Notes: generated from the letters alone by a model not told the origin. Counted from the first letter of the stretch, positions 1 to 11,519 are shown. The stretch is 64,000 nucleotides of DNA from Desmodus rotundus (GCF_022682495.2 NC_071392.1:89110797-89174796); one strand, 5' to 3'. Translations and numbers: made by a program.

Positions 1-294
1 TTCTTTCATTTTAGACAGTTCTTTTAAAATATCTTTCCTTAGGCCAAAACCGATGAGATTCCAAAGGGGCATGTGTCACTAGTTATTATGAATAAGCACT
101 TACTCTTTTCATACTCATGTTTGGGCATTTTTTTGACCATCCAACCCTGTTCTCTTTTCCATCCCCTCTTTTTCCTCTTTCCTTCCTTTTTTTGAGGGAA
201 AAGAAAAGAGGAAAATAGGGAAGAGTGTATAATATATACATCTGTGAAAGGAGAGGGATCTCACAGTATATGGAGAAGGGAGGGTCTGCATATA
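1..294. other. AT-rich intergenic stretch, no gene seen
   Basis: Low-complexity, pyrimidine-rich then A/G-rich DNA. No coding frame, splice signal or repeat family was recognised. Confidence 0.5.
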
Positions 295-573
295 GGCTTA
301 CATATTCTATTAATATATGTGCACGATATGTGTGTGTTTGTGTGTATATGTGTGTATATGCATAAATACTTAGGATGTCCTAATATGTTTATTAGTTAAC
401 TTCCAAGGTTATCTTCATAAATGGGTAAAATTTCCAAAGATGCATATGAATATATGAATGTGTATGTATGTATGCAACCACATATACATGATACATGTGT
501 GTATTACCTAGTATAGACATATAAATAACATGTGTGTTGATATATATGTCCTGTGTGTGTGGATGAATATATA
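295..573. repeat. TA/TG-rich microsatellite
   Basis: Irregular runs of TATGTG, TGTGTATA and ATAT units with few other bases. The short minus-strand ORF here (His/Tyr/Ile-rich) is only a translation of this low-complexity DNA. Confidence 0.8.
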
Positions 574-575
574 GA

Positions 576-690
576 GGGTGGGGCAAAAGTGGGTTTATAG
601 TTGTTTGTATGGAAAAATAATACAATAGTTAATAAAATACAAGAATAAAGTCTGTCTCATGTACTCACAACTACAAACCTACTTTTGCCC
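576..690. mobile_element. mariner-type MITE with terminal inverted repeats
   Basis: The left end (581-604, GGGCAAAAGTGGGTTTATAG plus TTGT) is matched by the reverse complement of 667-690 with two mismatches, giving 24-bp terminal inverted repeats. The core is AT-rich and non-coding. This is the layout of a short non-autonomous Tc1/mariner element. It sits inside a TA-rich microsatellite, so its TA target duplication cannot be distinguished. Confidence 0.75.
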
Positions 691-838
691 AATATATTTA
701 TACACAGAGATGAATATAAATATAGGTGTGTGTGTATAAACATATGTGCATATATGTAATATGTATATATTATTACATGTGTATATACATATACGTATGT
801 ATATTACATACACGTATTATATATAAATAATATGAATA
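691..838. repeat. TATA/TGTA-rich microsatellite
   Basis: Continuation of the AT-rich simple repeat on the right of the MITE, including stretches such as TATATACATATACGTATGTA that are nearly self-complementary. Confidence 0.75.
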
Positions 839-1546
839 TGCAAAGTCTGTCCTGAAAAAGTCCAGTCATTGTTAATATCACAAAATGGTTTGCGTGACAT
901 TAATGTAACCTGGCAGCCAAGGAGAGTGGACTGGAATGAGCATGGGTGAACAATGACGACTTCACTGTACTAGTCAGTGGGGGTGGTAGGCCCCGTGCTG
1001 TGTGGCCATCGCAGCCAAAATGACTGAGCAAGTACAGCAATGAATCTGCATCCAATTTTGCGTTAACCTTGAACATTCCCCCATGGAAACTATTCAGATG
1101 GTTCAGAAGGCCACAGCTATGGACAACTGGTGATTGGCAGCTTCATCACAACAATATGCCCTCTCACGCATCACATCTCATGCAGAGTTTTTTGGAAAAA
1201 CATCAAGTCACCCAGGTGACTCAGCCCCCTACAGCCAAGATTTGGTGCCCTGTGACTTCTGGCTTTCCCCCAAACTAAAATCACCTTTGAAAGGGGAGAG
1301 ATTTCAACCATTGATGAGATTCAGGAAAATACAACGGGGCAGCTGTTGGAGACTGTGAGAACCGTGTGAGGTCCCAAGGGGCCTCCTTTGAGGGGGACTA
1401 CTTTGCCTCCTACTTGGATATGCACGCTGATATGGCAGCTGTCAGAATGCGATCTAACAAGATTGTTTGGAATTAGGTTTAAGACAACTAAGCACTCCTA
1501 GAGCCATCATAAGGAAAAAACATAATGGACTTTTTGGGCAACCCAA
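839..1546 (+). mobile_element. decayed, internally deleted mariner transposon
   Basis: The ends are related inverted repeats: GTCTGTCCTGAAAAAGTCCA near 843 and the complement of TGGACTTTTTGGGCAACCCA at 1526-1545. Two overlapping frames (1069-1278 and 1134-1358) carry the C-terminal half of a mariner transposase: a LHHNNMPSHASH block where the family has HHDN, then PYSQDLVPCDFWL with the last catalytic Asp region, then KLKSPLKGERFQ. The second catalytic Asp reads Asn, the frame breaks between the blocks, and the N-terminal DNA-binding domain is missing. At about 0.7 kb it is roughly half a complete mariner. It cannot encode active transposase. Confidence 0.85.
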
Positions 1547-1549
1547 TAT

Positions 1550-2385
1550 AATAAGAGGAAGTTTATTTAGAAAGTCACAGAGGTAGAAGTGAGCTGTAGA
1601 AGGAATGGACATGGAAAAAAAGTTACAGAGGCAAAAAAAAAAAAAGTCCTTGGAGCTCAGGAGAGAGAAAGGTAAAGGTAACTCCTCTGAGGGAAGAAGA
1701 GGGGGAGGGGAAGGTACCAGCCTTGCTCCTGGGAGAGAGAGTGTGCTAGGTCCTCCATCCTAAGGGCTTTTAAGGTTCAGCATTTTAGGGGAGGTCCTAG
1801 GAGAGGACCTCAATAGAATATTCATCAGCTTTCTAGGTGTGTCCTTTCAGGTTCATGGTCTCCATTGATTGGCCAGCACCAGGGGGCAGGGTCATTAGTC
1901 AGTGAGCTGTTCCTAATGTCAGCCACGGCATTGCTTGTCCGGTTTTGCTGCTTTTCTGGGCCTGGAGCTGAAACACAACTGAAGACTAGATGTATTTGAT
2001 GCGGGTCAGAACCTCATTGTCCTGGGGGCTCAATGCATTAGGGCTCTTCTCCTGTCCCCTTGTTTGTTTCCCCTCTAAGGGGGTCTGCAGGTCTGACCTG
2101 CAGGACTAGCCACATGCCAAGGGAGGAAAGATCAGGGGAGGGTCCAAACTGCAGGACCAGCGATATGAAAGGTCAGAGGGTCTAAACCACAAGACGGAGA
2201 TACACTAGGGGAGGAAAGGTCACCTTGGGGGTGAGGTCCTTGGTTTCTGGGTTTTGCCCTTCGCCGGGCACCTGGAGCTCTCCACCCTGGGGACCTAGCC
2301 CACCGTCCTTGCTCTGCTCATGCCCAACTGCCTGCCCTAGAACCATGGGCTGTCTTTGAATTCAGGGGAAAAGAGAAACAAAACT
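1550..2385 (-). mobile_element. probable solo LTR of an endogenous retrovirus
   Basis: Read on the minus strand, this stretch has an LTR-like order: a C/T-rich upstream part, an inverted CCAAT (ATTGG at about 1866-1870), an A/T-rich promoter-like patch near 1770-1800, a pyrimidine-rich stretch, and an AATAAA polyadenylation signal at about 1564-1569 close to the end. No gag, pol or env coding remains on either side, so it would be a solo LTR or fragment. The class was not identified and no flanking duplication was found. It could instead be unique sequence. Confidence 0.45.
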
Positions 2386-2709
2386 AATAAAATAGTAAGT
2401 AAATATTAATGATAAATGAAATTAATTACCAGAATGATTTTTGATCAAGCTTCTACAGGATTGGGTTTGCTCAAGTGACGGCTACCGCATGTCTCTTCTC
2501 CCCTGTCCGCCAGGAAGCAAGAGAAGATCTTCAAGCGAGGTGTGATTAAATGAAAGCGTGCAGGCTTGGCCCACTCTGCCAGCAAAAGGGGGCCCCCCAT
2601 AAATATTTTTTCAGTGTCTTTGCCACCCTTGGGACACTCACCTCATGGAATCCTGCCTCTCCCAAGCACTGAGTTGAGAAAACAACCATTCTCTCTATTT
2701 TCAAACAGA

Positions 2710-2896
2710 TTTCATTTATTTATTTTTTAGAGAGGGGAAGGGAGGGAGAGAAACATCCATGCGTGGTTGCCTCTTGCATGCCCCCCACTGGGGATCTGTC
2801 CCATAACCCAGGCATGTGCCTGAGACTGGGAATTGGACCAGTGACCCTCTGGTTTGCAGGCTGGCACTCGGTCCACGGAGCCACCCCAGCCAGGGC
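2710..2896 (-). mobile_element. VES-type tRNA-derived SINE
   Basis: Minus-strand copy. The A-rich tail appears as TTTATTTATTTTTTAG at the left and the head as GCCACCCCAGCCAGGGC at the right. The internal body (GAGAGAAACATC, the GTTGCCTCTTGCATG block, CCACTGGGGATCTG) matches the other copies in the window. Confidence 0.9.
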
Positions 2897-3196
2897 CCAT
2901 TCTCTTATCAAGGCGGGAAACAAGACAGGAAAGGGTGCCTAAAAGGACAGTAGGCGTGACAAAGCATAGCTGAAACCCACCAACCAGTCTTTCAAAGGAA
3001 GCCTTAAACAAATTTGCCCTCCACTACATCATTTTAATCATTTTAAATAATTATCGGCAATTTTTCTTGCTACTAACTATACTGAAAAGGGCCAGGAGGG
3101 GCAGAAGTAACTTACCAAAGTTAGCATCGCTAATGTCTATTATCACATCTAAGAGAAAAACTAGTTATCCCCAGTATCTGTTTTAATCACCTATAC

Positions 3197-3413
3197 CAGG
3201 GCTCATCCTGTGCACCTATCCAGACTGTCAGCAGTTCTTGTAAGTAAAGTTTTATTGGAACACAGCCACAAACATTCATATAAGTATGCATTCAAATATG
3301 GCTGCTTTCACACTACAACAGCAGAGTGAAGTAGTTGAGACAGAGGCCATGTGGCTCAGAAAGTGTAAAATATTTACTGTCTGGCTCTGTACAGAAAGAG
3401 TTTGCCAACCCCG
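3197..3413 (-). mobile_element. hAT (Charlie-type) non-autonomous DNA transposon
   Basis: The ends CAGGGCTC.. and ..CCAACCCCG, and the interior AAAGTTTTATTGGAACACAGCCAC..TGGCTGCTTTCACACTACAACAG, match a common placental hAT-Charlie MITE remembered from other mammals. Flanking octamers (3189-3196 ACCTATAC, 3414-3421 TTCTATAA) agree at 5 of 8 positions, as expected for a decayed 8-bp duplication. The exact subfamily name is not certain. Confidence 0.75.
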
Positions 3414-3733
3414 TTCTATAAAAATAGAACACGCAATGTTAAGCTAGGTACACGGCTGCCCGGAAAAGAGACTTCATTTCTCCACCTCCCTGTTGCTGGT
3501 ACAGGTAAGTGGAAGTTGGGCACCACTTTACCTTGAACGTGAGATAAGCTTGAGCATAGAGACCGAGCACAGCAAGGCAGTGGAGCGGGGAGGGCCTGGT
3601 CCTGACACTGTGGAGCATGTTCTGCACTTGGACACTCGGCCCGGATTTCTGGGCGAGACAGAAATCGGTCCTTCATTTCTGTGTTTTGTCTCTCACCACT
3701 TAATATAGTGGGCATGCAGGCATGTCCATTTTT

Positions 3734-3925
3734 TTAAAGGTTTTATTTTTAGAAAGGGGAAGGGAAGGAGGAAGAGAGGGAGAGAAACATCAATGTGCAG
3801 TTGCCTCTCGAGTGCCCCCTACTGGGGACCTGTCCCGGAAACCCCAAGACTGGGGATCGAACAGGTGACCCTTTGGTTCACAGGCCGGCACTCAATCCAC
3901 TGAGCCACACCAGCCAGGGCTGGGA
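3734..3925 (-). mobile_element. VES-type SINE with 12-bp target duplication
   Basis: Minus-strand SINE from an A-rich tail (TTTTATTTTTAG on this strand) to the CCAGCCAGGGC head. It is bracketed by ATGTCCATTTTT at 3722-3733 and 3926-3937, a target-site duplication that fixes both ends. Confidence 0.92.
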
Positions 3926-3937
3926 ATGTCCATTTTT

Positions 3938-4189
3938 AACATAAAGTGCAGCTAAAGCTAAAAAGACTTTAAATGTATCTTCCTGGAACAAAAACACAGG
4001 TATCTACATCGAGCCAAAGAAAATACATTACTAGAACCTCTTAAAATAATTCCAAATAAATGACCTCCTGACCATTCAGCAAACACATCATCATAGAGAG
4101 CTGATGTGCTCCTTGTTTGTGTCTAAAGCTTTACGTTTTACAAGCTGTGATTTCCTCCATTATCATCCTCATCCTTAATTGAGTGAGGA
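3938..4189. other. unassigned intergenic DNA
   Basis: AT-rich sequence with no recognised repeat, coding frame or RNA gene. Confidence 0.4.
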
Positions 4190-4500
4190 CAGGATGTTAT
4201 TTCTTGTAATTATAATCATTATTAAACAAAGTTGTGAAGCCCTAAGTAATTGAGAATGTCAAATGCAAGATGAGCGCTTCCCTAATGTGTCATTGCAAAT
4301 TAATAGGCATTTCTTGGGGGGAAATCGGGGACATATTGGCTGCACTTGGACTTTTCCCTCTTGCTGTTATTTTTAATGTTTTTGCCTTCATTGTTAAGTG
4401 GCAAAACTGTTCCATCGCAACAGGCAGGAAACCTGTGCCTGGTGACACAGCAGGTGTGGAGCACATGTTTGAACAAAATGCCTTCTTATTAATTTAATTA
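4190..4500. promoter_or_regulatory. candidate conserved noncoding element, homeodomain-motif rich
   Basis: This repeat-free stretch is dense in TAATTA/ATTA-type cores (TAATTATAATCATTATTAAA at the left, TAATTGAG, AAATTAATAG, TTATTAATTTAATTAG at the right) together with a CATTTCTTGG block. It looks like a tissue enhancer rather than a degraded transposon. Conservation cannot be tested here, so this is an inference from composition. Confidence 0.3.
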
Positions 4501-4849
4501 GCACCTGGGATCGCAGGCTGGTGATACAAGACCTAGAGGCTGAAGCATGAATGGTACAAAATCTCCCTCGCCACAGTGAGCCTCTCCCCGGGTCTCATTC
4601 TCCCCCAGCTTCTTCTGGCATGACGACCCCTGTCACTTATACCTGTTGCCAACTACTGGCTTTACCAATCTCGCTCTTCAATTAAAAAAAGGGGGGGAGG
4701 GGGTGAAAATACAAGCCTTTCTAGAAATGTGGCAATCTACCCAAACATTTTTTGTTTTTGTTTTTATTTGATGAGAAAGTGTTTGAGAATTAGAGGACAA
4801 ATACTCAGTCATATAGATGTTTAATACAAAATCATAAAATTTAGGATAG

Positions 4850-4985
4850 TGAAAGATACCATTGAAATCACTTTGCCTCAGCTCCTCAGCCTTAGGAAAA
4901 GGAAACTGAGGCCCAGAAAAGTGAATGTTTTCTCCAAAATCATAGAAAAAGGTGGACTAGAAGACAAATGCTGACTTCTAACCCA
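4850..4985 (+). repeat. MIR SINE fragment
   Basis: Contains the diagnostic MIR core GGAAACTGAGGCCCAGAAAA followed by an AGTGAATGTTTTCTCCAAAATCA-like block, degraded as usual for this ancient family. Confidence 0.65.
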
Positions 4986-7540
4986 GAGGATAGGACCCTG
5001 AGTTGTCTGTGTTTGTGTGAGGGGTTTCCACACCCCAGAGACGTCTCCCAGAGAACACGGCTCTCCTGTGACAGCACTGGCTGGGGCAGGACGGCTGCGA
5101 AGAGCGGCCCGCGATGAAGTGAATTCTGGAACGCACACGTTCACTGCTCAAAGGTTCAGCCACCCAGAGGGCAATCAGGAAGGTCCATCAACTTCGTGAT
5201 CTTGCTGACACAGGGAGCTGAATGGTGCACTCTGGCAGGAAAATCTCTCAGAGTGAGACAACATTCCCTCCAAGCAGCAACCCATCATCACACACAGCTT
5301 TGTTGTTCTCTTGTAAATGAGTACTCCATAACAACCATCACATGGTTTTTTTAAATGATTTTTATTGTGTAAAATTGTTCTTTCGTTTAAAGTGATAGAA
5401 AGTCAGTTCAAGCTGACCCAAGCCAAAAATGGGGCGGGGGGGAATGATGGGTTCTTGGACCTGCAAAGTCTAGGATATACTAGCTTCAGACAAGGCTAGA
5501 TTTCAATGTTCAATGACATCATTAAGAATCTGTATCTATCTCTCCATTTTGCTTTCTTCCGAGCAGGCTTCTTTCTCAGGCAGTCTCTGTGCGTGTGGTG
5601 ACCAGAGTCTGCCGGGAGCTACGCACTTACATCCAGGCACATCCCCACTCCTGGTGTTGGGGCAGCTGCTCAGACTGCTTGAGCCGCAGTCCCGTTCACA
5701 CACAAACGTCCTCACCAGCCCAGAGCGTATCGACCTCTGCCTCTCTGACCCCCGCTAACACCTCCTGATTTGTGCCATGATTATATACTCTCTCCCTGTT
5801 ATAAAAGTATTTGTGGGAGAAATCCTTTTCCTGCCAAGCATATTATTGCCTCCTTAATATTTACTTTTTACCCCCCAAAATGCTGAGCATAGTATTAAGC
5901 ATAGAGAATGTGTTTAATAAAAGTATATCGATAGGAAAATTGGACAATCCTATCTACCAAAAGAACTCGTTTGGTGAAAAGACATTGGTAATTTGGTAGC
6001 CAGGATCGTGAGTTGTGTGTAAATGGCGCAAATGTCTAAACGTTTGGCAGTGCTCAAAAATTATCTACTCACTTTGAAATCTTATCTATAATAGTAACTT
6101 GGTTTTCAAATGTGTCTTACAAAGAAGGCGTCATGATAAAATGCAAGTAATACCCTGTCCAAATGAACTCAAATTTTATATTGACCAGGTCTAATGTATG
6201 AAATTTCACTGTAAATTACAATTCCCAGTAGCAATTCTCTCTGAGCTAGTCCCTTGGGCCCAGTGTCCCCAGTGTGGACGCTGGCCAGACTTGGTAAGTG
6301 GACAGAATTACACAATGGTAACTTCAAGCTAGATGGCCTCAGGGGCCAGCACTGCGTGCTGGTTGTTGGCAGATCACCCATTCCTTAGGGCAGAGCCTAA
6401 GGTGGGGCATTAATCCCCCCAGAATTTCCAAGTCAAATGTGCAAGCACTGAAACAGGTGATACCATTTTACTCACCTTCCGAGGCCAAGGCATTTTGCTG
6501 GTAGAAAATGGAGACAATTACCACTTAATCATCTTAACGTTCATACTACATGTTAGGAAAAGTCATTGAGTCTCAAATGCTCTAATTATAGTGTCTTCCA
6601 GCCACTTCCTCCCCCCTCACCAAAATAGCTCCTTAAAATCATGCTGGTCAGCTTCTGGTTGGAGTTCCCTGGTTTAAATTACACTTACGCCGTGTCTCTG
6701 AAGCCCTCTCCCTTGGATTTTTATGTCTAAGTCTTGTTGGGCCAGCTGCCTTCAACAGGTAGAAATGCGGTCCCGTGTGAAGGCTGCGGCTGTCGCGGCG
6801 CCTGCTGGCCCCTCTCTTTCCTTGCACGTTGAATCCCGCGTGGCGTTGCCTGTGGGCTGTTCTAGTCACACTTAAAATTACACCTAAATTTCATTTTAAT
6901 TTCAAACACAATCTCTCAGAGCAGCAAACACAAACAAGAAATTCGAAGTGTGCAAGTTTCCGGCATGACAGTCACTGGGAGAAAAAGAAAAGTAGTGCAA
7001 ATGTGGAATTTCAGAAAGAGAAGGTCCGGCTCACAAGTGCTGTTAAATCTTTACACTCGCGTGGAGAACGCAAACCGTAGTCAGATTTCCCCAGTATCCC
7101 AAGGACCTGCAGAAAGTGATTTTGCAAGGCTGACTTTCCAAAAGCAGTGGAACAATTATGCCTTTAAGGATCAACATTTTTAAATCCTGATCTTTCTCAT
7201 TTGAGTAGTTTGTAACAGGTATTCTGTTAAGTTTATAAGTATAATTTAATCCATTTCTTCATGACTTGCAGTCATCCTTGGGAACATTCTTCACCGTACT
7301 GCGCCGTTGTGGCAGAGAGCACACGAGGACAAAAATAAGTCTTATTCATTTCCATGCAAAACCACAAACATTTGTGTGCTGGCCCTCCATGCCAGACGTG
7401 ACGCTGCGTTCTAAGAATAGAGACGAATGAAAGCGGGGTCCTCTCCCCAGCGTTGTTTGTTTTCACTGAAGGCGCGTGGGAGCACAGGAGAGGCACAAGG
7501 AATGGTCCCAGGTGCCTGGCCTTGGAGGTGAGCAGGAACC
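4986..7540. other. unassigned intergenic DNA
   Basis: About 2.5 kb with no convincing gene. Short ORFs of 60-83 codons are present on both strands but show no recognisable domain. The part around 6650-7190 is repeat-poor and could hold conserved noncoding sequence. Confidence 0.4.
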
Positions 7541-7559
7541 GGAGCATGAGCGTGACCCT

Positions 7560-8410
7560 GAAGTGTTTTACACCGGGGACTAACCCAGTCAGATTCAGAG
7601 GCTCACCCTGACGGCAGTGTGAAGAATGGACAACGTGGGTGCCACCAGTCCAGAGACAGGGAGAGAAGGGTGGAGAAGTCAGCTCTAGTCCAACCCAGAA
7701 ATGATGCCAACCTGAGCTAAGGCAGCACCAGATTAGGAGAAGAGGTAAATCCAATAGGATCAGATGTCAATCTTAATGGTGGGATAAAGAAGAAAGAGCA
7801 ATCTGGGATGATTTCTAAGTCTCTGGCTTCGACAACCAGGTAGACGATGCCATGAACCAAAAAGGGAAATTCAGAAAGAGGAAAAAGACTGGGTTTGGTT
7901 TTTCATTCATTGATTCAACAAATATCGATTGACTTCCTCGTAGGTGCCAGTCACCGAGCGACCCTGTGGGTACAGTGGTTAGCCAAGGCAAACATGATCT
8001 TTGTCCTCTTGGAGCTTACAGGAGAGGGTGACTGAGTCATCCCATAAACCTGTTTGTAAACTTCGACCGTGAGGACTGCAAGGATAAAGAGGACTTGGGG
8101 CTGTGGGGGATCGTCACTGGGGTTCACCTCCTCGGGGAGGTCAGGGCAGCTCCCTGGGGAACCCAGGTTAGCACGAAGTCAGGGAGGATGAGTAGGGGTT
8201 AGCCAGGTGAGGGAGAGCAGATGTTCACAAGAAACAGCAGGTCCAGGGGCTCCATAGGGGGAGTGTGGTATTTACAAGGATCTCATAAAAGCACAGTGTG
8301 GCTAGAGCAGGGAGGGCAGGAGATAAAGCCAAAAATGTGAGTGGATGCCAGACCACAGAAGGCCCTGGAAGCAGGCCCGACGGCCGGCCAGTCCACCTCA
8401 GTGTGGCCGT
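7560..8410. repeat. ancient LINE (L2-like) fragments
   Basis: Several blocks match remembered consensus pieces of an old mammalian LINE: TTCATTGATTCAACAAATAT with GTGCCAGTCACCGAG and TCTTGGAGCTTACAGGAG at 7908-8030, GGATGAGTAGGGGTTAGCCA near 8187, and GGATGATTTCTAAGTCTCTG near 7808. A 160-codon minus-strand ORF (7272-7754) crosses part of this and has no known domain. Confidence 0.5.
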
Positions 8411-8590
8411 GCTGGCATTCGACAGCAGCATGCTTCTGTACCAGCTGGTAAAGAACTGCCCTGGTGTGCTCCCCGCCCCCTCCCCGAGTCCCGCTGCCCT
8501 CTTCTGGACTTCCCCATGGTCTAGCCATCTCAGGAGTACTATCGATCGCACAAAGGGACAGCAAGTGCAGACTGTTTAAATGCTGCTCCA

Positions 8591-8745
8591 CCCCTGACCA
8601 ATGTGGCTCCATTGCTTGGACATTGTCCCACAAACCAGAAGGTCACCAGTTGGATTCCCAGTCATGTACAAGAGGCAACGCCTCGATGTTTCTCTCTCTT
8701 TCTCCCTCCCTGCCCCTCTCTCTAAACATAAGAATAAATAAAATA
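8591..8745 (+). mobile_element. VES-type SINE with perfect 13-bp target duplication
   Basis: Plus-strand SINE starting CCCTGACCAATGTGGCTCC and ending in AATAAATAAAATA. AAATGCTGCTCCA occurs at 8578-8590 and again at 8746-8758, defining both ends. The body is shorter than other copies, with the segment after the B box contracted. Confidence 0.92.
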
Positions 8746-9189
8746 AAATGCTGCTCCAAGATGCTGACACCTGTTGTGACGGTCAGCACCTATGCAATAT
8801 TGGTTATTAAATATTTTGACTATTTTGATTAGGATCCCCCTTTACGAGCCATGTAGGAGTTTAGTGTTTATTCCGAGAATAATGAGATGCATTTGAAGAA
8901 GACAACATGAGCAAATACGTGTTTTGAAAATGCCACTCCAATTGCAAGGTAAATAACAGATTGGGGAGGGGCCCAAGTGAAGGCGGATGGACCAACTAGC
9001 AGGCTGACGTTCATCCTGCTTTCTAGGAACAAAGTTGAAGGACTCACAGTAGCTGATTGCAAGTCTTACTACAGAGGTACAGCAATTAATTCAGCGTCGA
9101 GCTGGCGTAAGGATAAACGTGCAATTGTGAATGGAATGGTCTTCTTCATTCCTTTTTGGATTGTTCACTGCAAGTATATAGAAATACAA

Positions 9190-9755
9190 CTGATTTTTGC
9201 CTGTTGATTATATATCCTTACACTTTGTCAAACTTGTTTATTAGCCCAAAGTTTTTTTTCTAGATTCCTGAGGGCTTCTACATACAAGATCATGTCATCT
9301 TTGTATAGAGGTAGTTTTACTTCGTCCTTTCTATTTGGGCTGCCTTTTCTTTCTTTTTCTTGCCTGGTTGGTCTGACTAGGACTTCCAGCATTATGTTGA
9401 ATAGAAGTGGTAAGAGAGGACATCCTTGTCTTGTTCCTGATCTTGGGAGAAAAGCTTTCAGTCTTTTGCCATTAAATATGATGTTAGCTGTGGGCATTTT
9501 ATATTTGGCTTTTATCATGTGGAAGAAGTTCCTGTCTGTTTCTATTTCTGTTATTGGGTGTTCTTATTGTGAAAGGGTTTTGGATTCTGTCAAATGCCTT
9601 TTCTGCATCATGTGTGGATGATGTGATGATCATCGTGTTTTGTTTTTGTTTTTGTTTTTTATTCTGTTAACGTGGTGTATTGATTGATTGATTTTTGTAT
9701 GTTGAACCATTCTGGAATTCCTGGGATGAATCCCACTGACCAACTGAGTTTTTGC
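9190..9755 (-). mobile_element. L1 ORF2 reverse-transcriptase fragment (inverted)
   Basis: The minus-strand frame 9228-9518 contains SGTRQGCPLLPLLFNIMLEVL followed by an RQEKE block and YKDDMILYVEALRNLEKKL. These are the reverse-transcriptase motifs of L1 ORF2; the catalytic box reads YKDD where L1 normally has FADD. Upstream RT sequence continues out of frame to about 9750. It is a truncated fossil. Confidence 0.93.
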
Positions 9756-9756
9756 T

Positions 9757-9809
9757 AAGGTATCAATGTAATTCAATGGGGAATGGGTAATTATTCAACA
9801 AATGGTGCT
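9757..9809 (+). mobile_element. L1 ORF2 fragment, left part (split by SINE)
   Basis: TTCAATGGGGAATGGGTAAT..TTCAACAAATGGTGCT matches the distal part of L1 ORF2 in the plus direction. It resumes at 10022 after the inserted SINE. The opposite orientation to the adjacent RT fragment suggests a 5' inversion during insertion. Confidence 0.75.
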
Positions 9810-10021
9810 GGCCCTGGCTGGGGAACTCAGTTGCTTAGAGCGTCGTCCTGATGTGCCAAGGTTGCAGGTTCGATCCCCAGTCAGGGCACATACAAGAATC
9901 AACCACTGAATGCATCATAAGTGGAACAACAAATCTACCTTTCTCTCTCTCTCTTTCTTTCTCCCCTCTTCTTCTCTCTCTAAAAATCAATAAAATAAAA
10001 TAAAAATAAAGTATATATTAG
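9810..10021 (+). mobile_element. VES-type SINE (variant body) inserted in L1
   Basis: Starts GGCCCTGGCTGGGGAACTCAG, has GGTTCGATCCCCAGTCAGGG, then the variant body AAGTGGAACAACAAATC, and ends in an AATAAAATAAAA tail. TCAACAAATGGTGCT at 9795-9809 is repeated at 10022-10036, a perfect 15-bp target duplication made from L1 sequence. Confidence 0.95.
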
Positions 10022-10112
10022 TCAACAAATGGTGCTTACAAAGTTGGATGTACATGTGGAATAAAAACAAACCTTGACCCTAACCTCATGCCATGATTAA
10101 AAAAAAAAAAAA
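10022..10112 (+). mobile_element. L1 ORF2 fragment, right part, ending in poly(A)
   Basis: Continues the L1 ORF2 sequence interrupted by the SINE (ATAAAAACAAACCTTGACCC..CCTCATGCCATG) and stops in a run of A at about 10099-10112. Confidence 0.75.
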
Positions 10113-10901
10113 TTCTATTTTCTGTGGGTCAGGAATGTGGGAGTGGCTTCGCTGAGTGGTTCTGGCTCAGGGCCTCTCTGATGCTTCAGTCAGAAGGTCA
10201 CCTGGGGACACACTCACCTGAAGGCGTGGCTGGGGCTGCAGGACGCATTTCTGAGATGTTTCACTCACAGAGCTATTGGCAGGAGGCCCCAGATTCTCCC
10301 ACCTGGGTTTCTCCTCACGACCTGGCTCCTAGCTTCCCCCAGGACAAACAATCCAGCAGAGTGAGTGAGAAGTTCAGCCCACCCGCAGGGGGAGAGGAAT
10401 TTGGCTCCACCCCTTATAGGAAAGGGTATAAAAAAGTTGGTGGACATATATTAGAGCCACCATACAAACATAAAATGTTTTAAAATTTATAAAAAATTTT
10501 AAAGAACATTAACTATGATGACTGCTACAATTCAGAGGTTGAGATCTCTTTGGGTGGAGAGAAGTGACATTCATGAGATAAAATATATTTTTTTACCTAT
10601 TTAAATAATGTGTTTTAGAGGATTTCGGTAGCACCCACATCACGGCTGACTTTAAAATTAGACAGATAAGCACAACTCTTTGCATTCTTATTATGTTCTT
10701 TGAGAATACTAGTCAGAATGAAAAACTGACATATTAAAAAAATTTATCTTTCAACAAAGTACTATTTTCAGATAACCCTATTTTTTAAATTAAATTTACG
10801 GGGGTGACATTGATTAATAAAATTATATAGACTTCAAGTATACAATTCTGTTGGATAATGCTACTGAAAATAATTATAATATACTTTATGCAGTAATTTA
10901 C
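10113..10901. other. unassigned intergenic DNA
   Basis: The ORF at 10124-10483 is read from unique, moderately GC-rich DNA with no recognised domain. The right half is AT-rich. No RNA gene seen. Confidence 0.4.
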
Positions 10902-10913
10902 AAAAAGCATTCT

Positions 10914-11151
10914 TACCCAGCCTGTGCGGCTCAGTGGGTGGGGCGTCGTCCTGCACACTGAAAGGTCACTGGTGTGATTCCAGGTCAGGGCACAGGCCTG
11001 GGTTGCAGGTTTGGTCCTCATTTGGGGCACCTGTGGAAGGCAACTGATCGACGTTTCTTTCTCACATCGAAGTCGCTCTCCCTCTCTTTCTCTTTCCCTT
11101 CCCCTCTCTCTAAAATCAAAAATAAAAATTTAAAAAAAAATTTAATTTTTA
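10914..11151 (+). mobile_element. VES-type SINE with perfect 12-bp target duplication
   Basis: Plus-strand copy (ACCCAGCCTGTGCGGCTCAG ... CTCTCTAAAATCAAAAATAA and a long A/T tail). AAAAAGCATTCT is found at 10902-10913 and 11152-11163. Confidence 0.93.
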
Positions 11152-11519
11152 AAAAAGCATTCTAACATACTGAATATCCTAAATACAGTTGCAATTTGGA
11201 GTTTTCTTTTTACATTATTTATTAGCATGTTGAAGTCCCTGCCTATTAAACGTGTATGTAAAATAGAAGTGTTGAGAACTTTAAACCCAGGCTAAACTTG
11301 CGTCAGAAACTCAGAAATTCTTGAGAAATACTTTCTGACACAAATTGGTTTTTTTACATTCTTCTTTGACATCTACGTCAATCATCAGATTCTAAAAATT
11401 GCATGCTGAGATCTGATTCGACATCATGCTCTTCTTACAATAATTATTCTCTACTCAAATGTTTTGGCTAAAAACACTTACCTTGGCCCTTTTCTTTCAG
11501 ACGTGTGTATTCTTAACTA

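Noticed and set aside
7272..7754. 160-codon minus-strand ORF.
   Set aside because: Overlaps old LINE-like sequence; no recognisable domain and no promoter or splice context.
10615..10690. Possible U6 snRNA trace (TTTCGGTAGCAC followed by AAAATTAGACAGATAAG).
   Set aside because: Only short scattered matches; the central conserved U6 sequence is missing and there is no flanking duplication.
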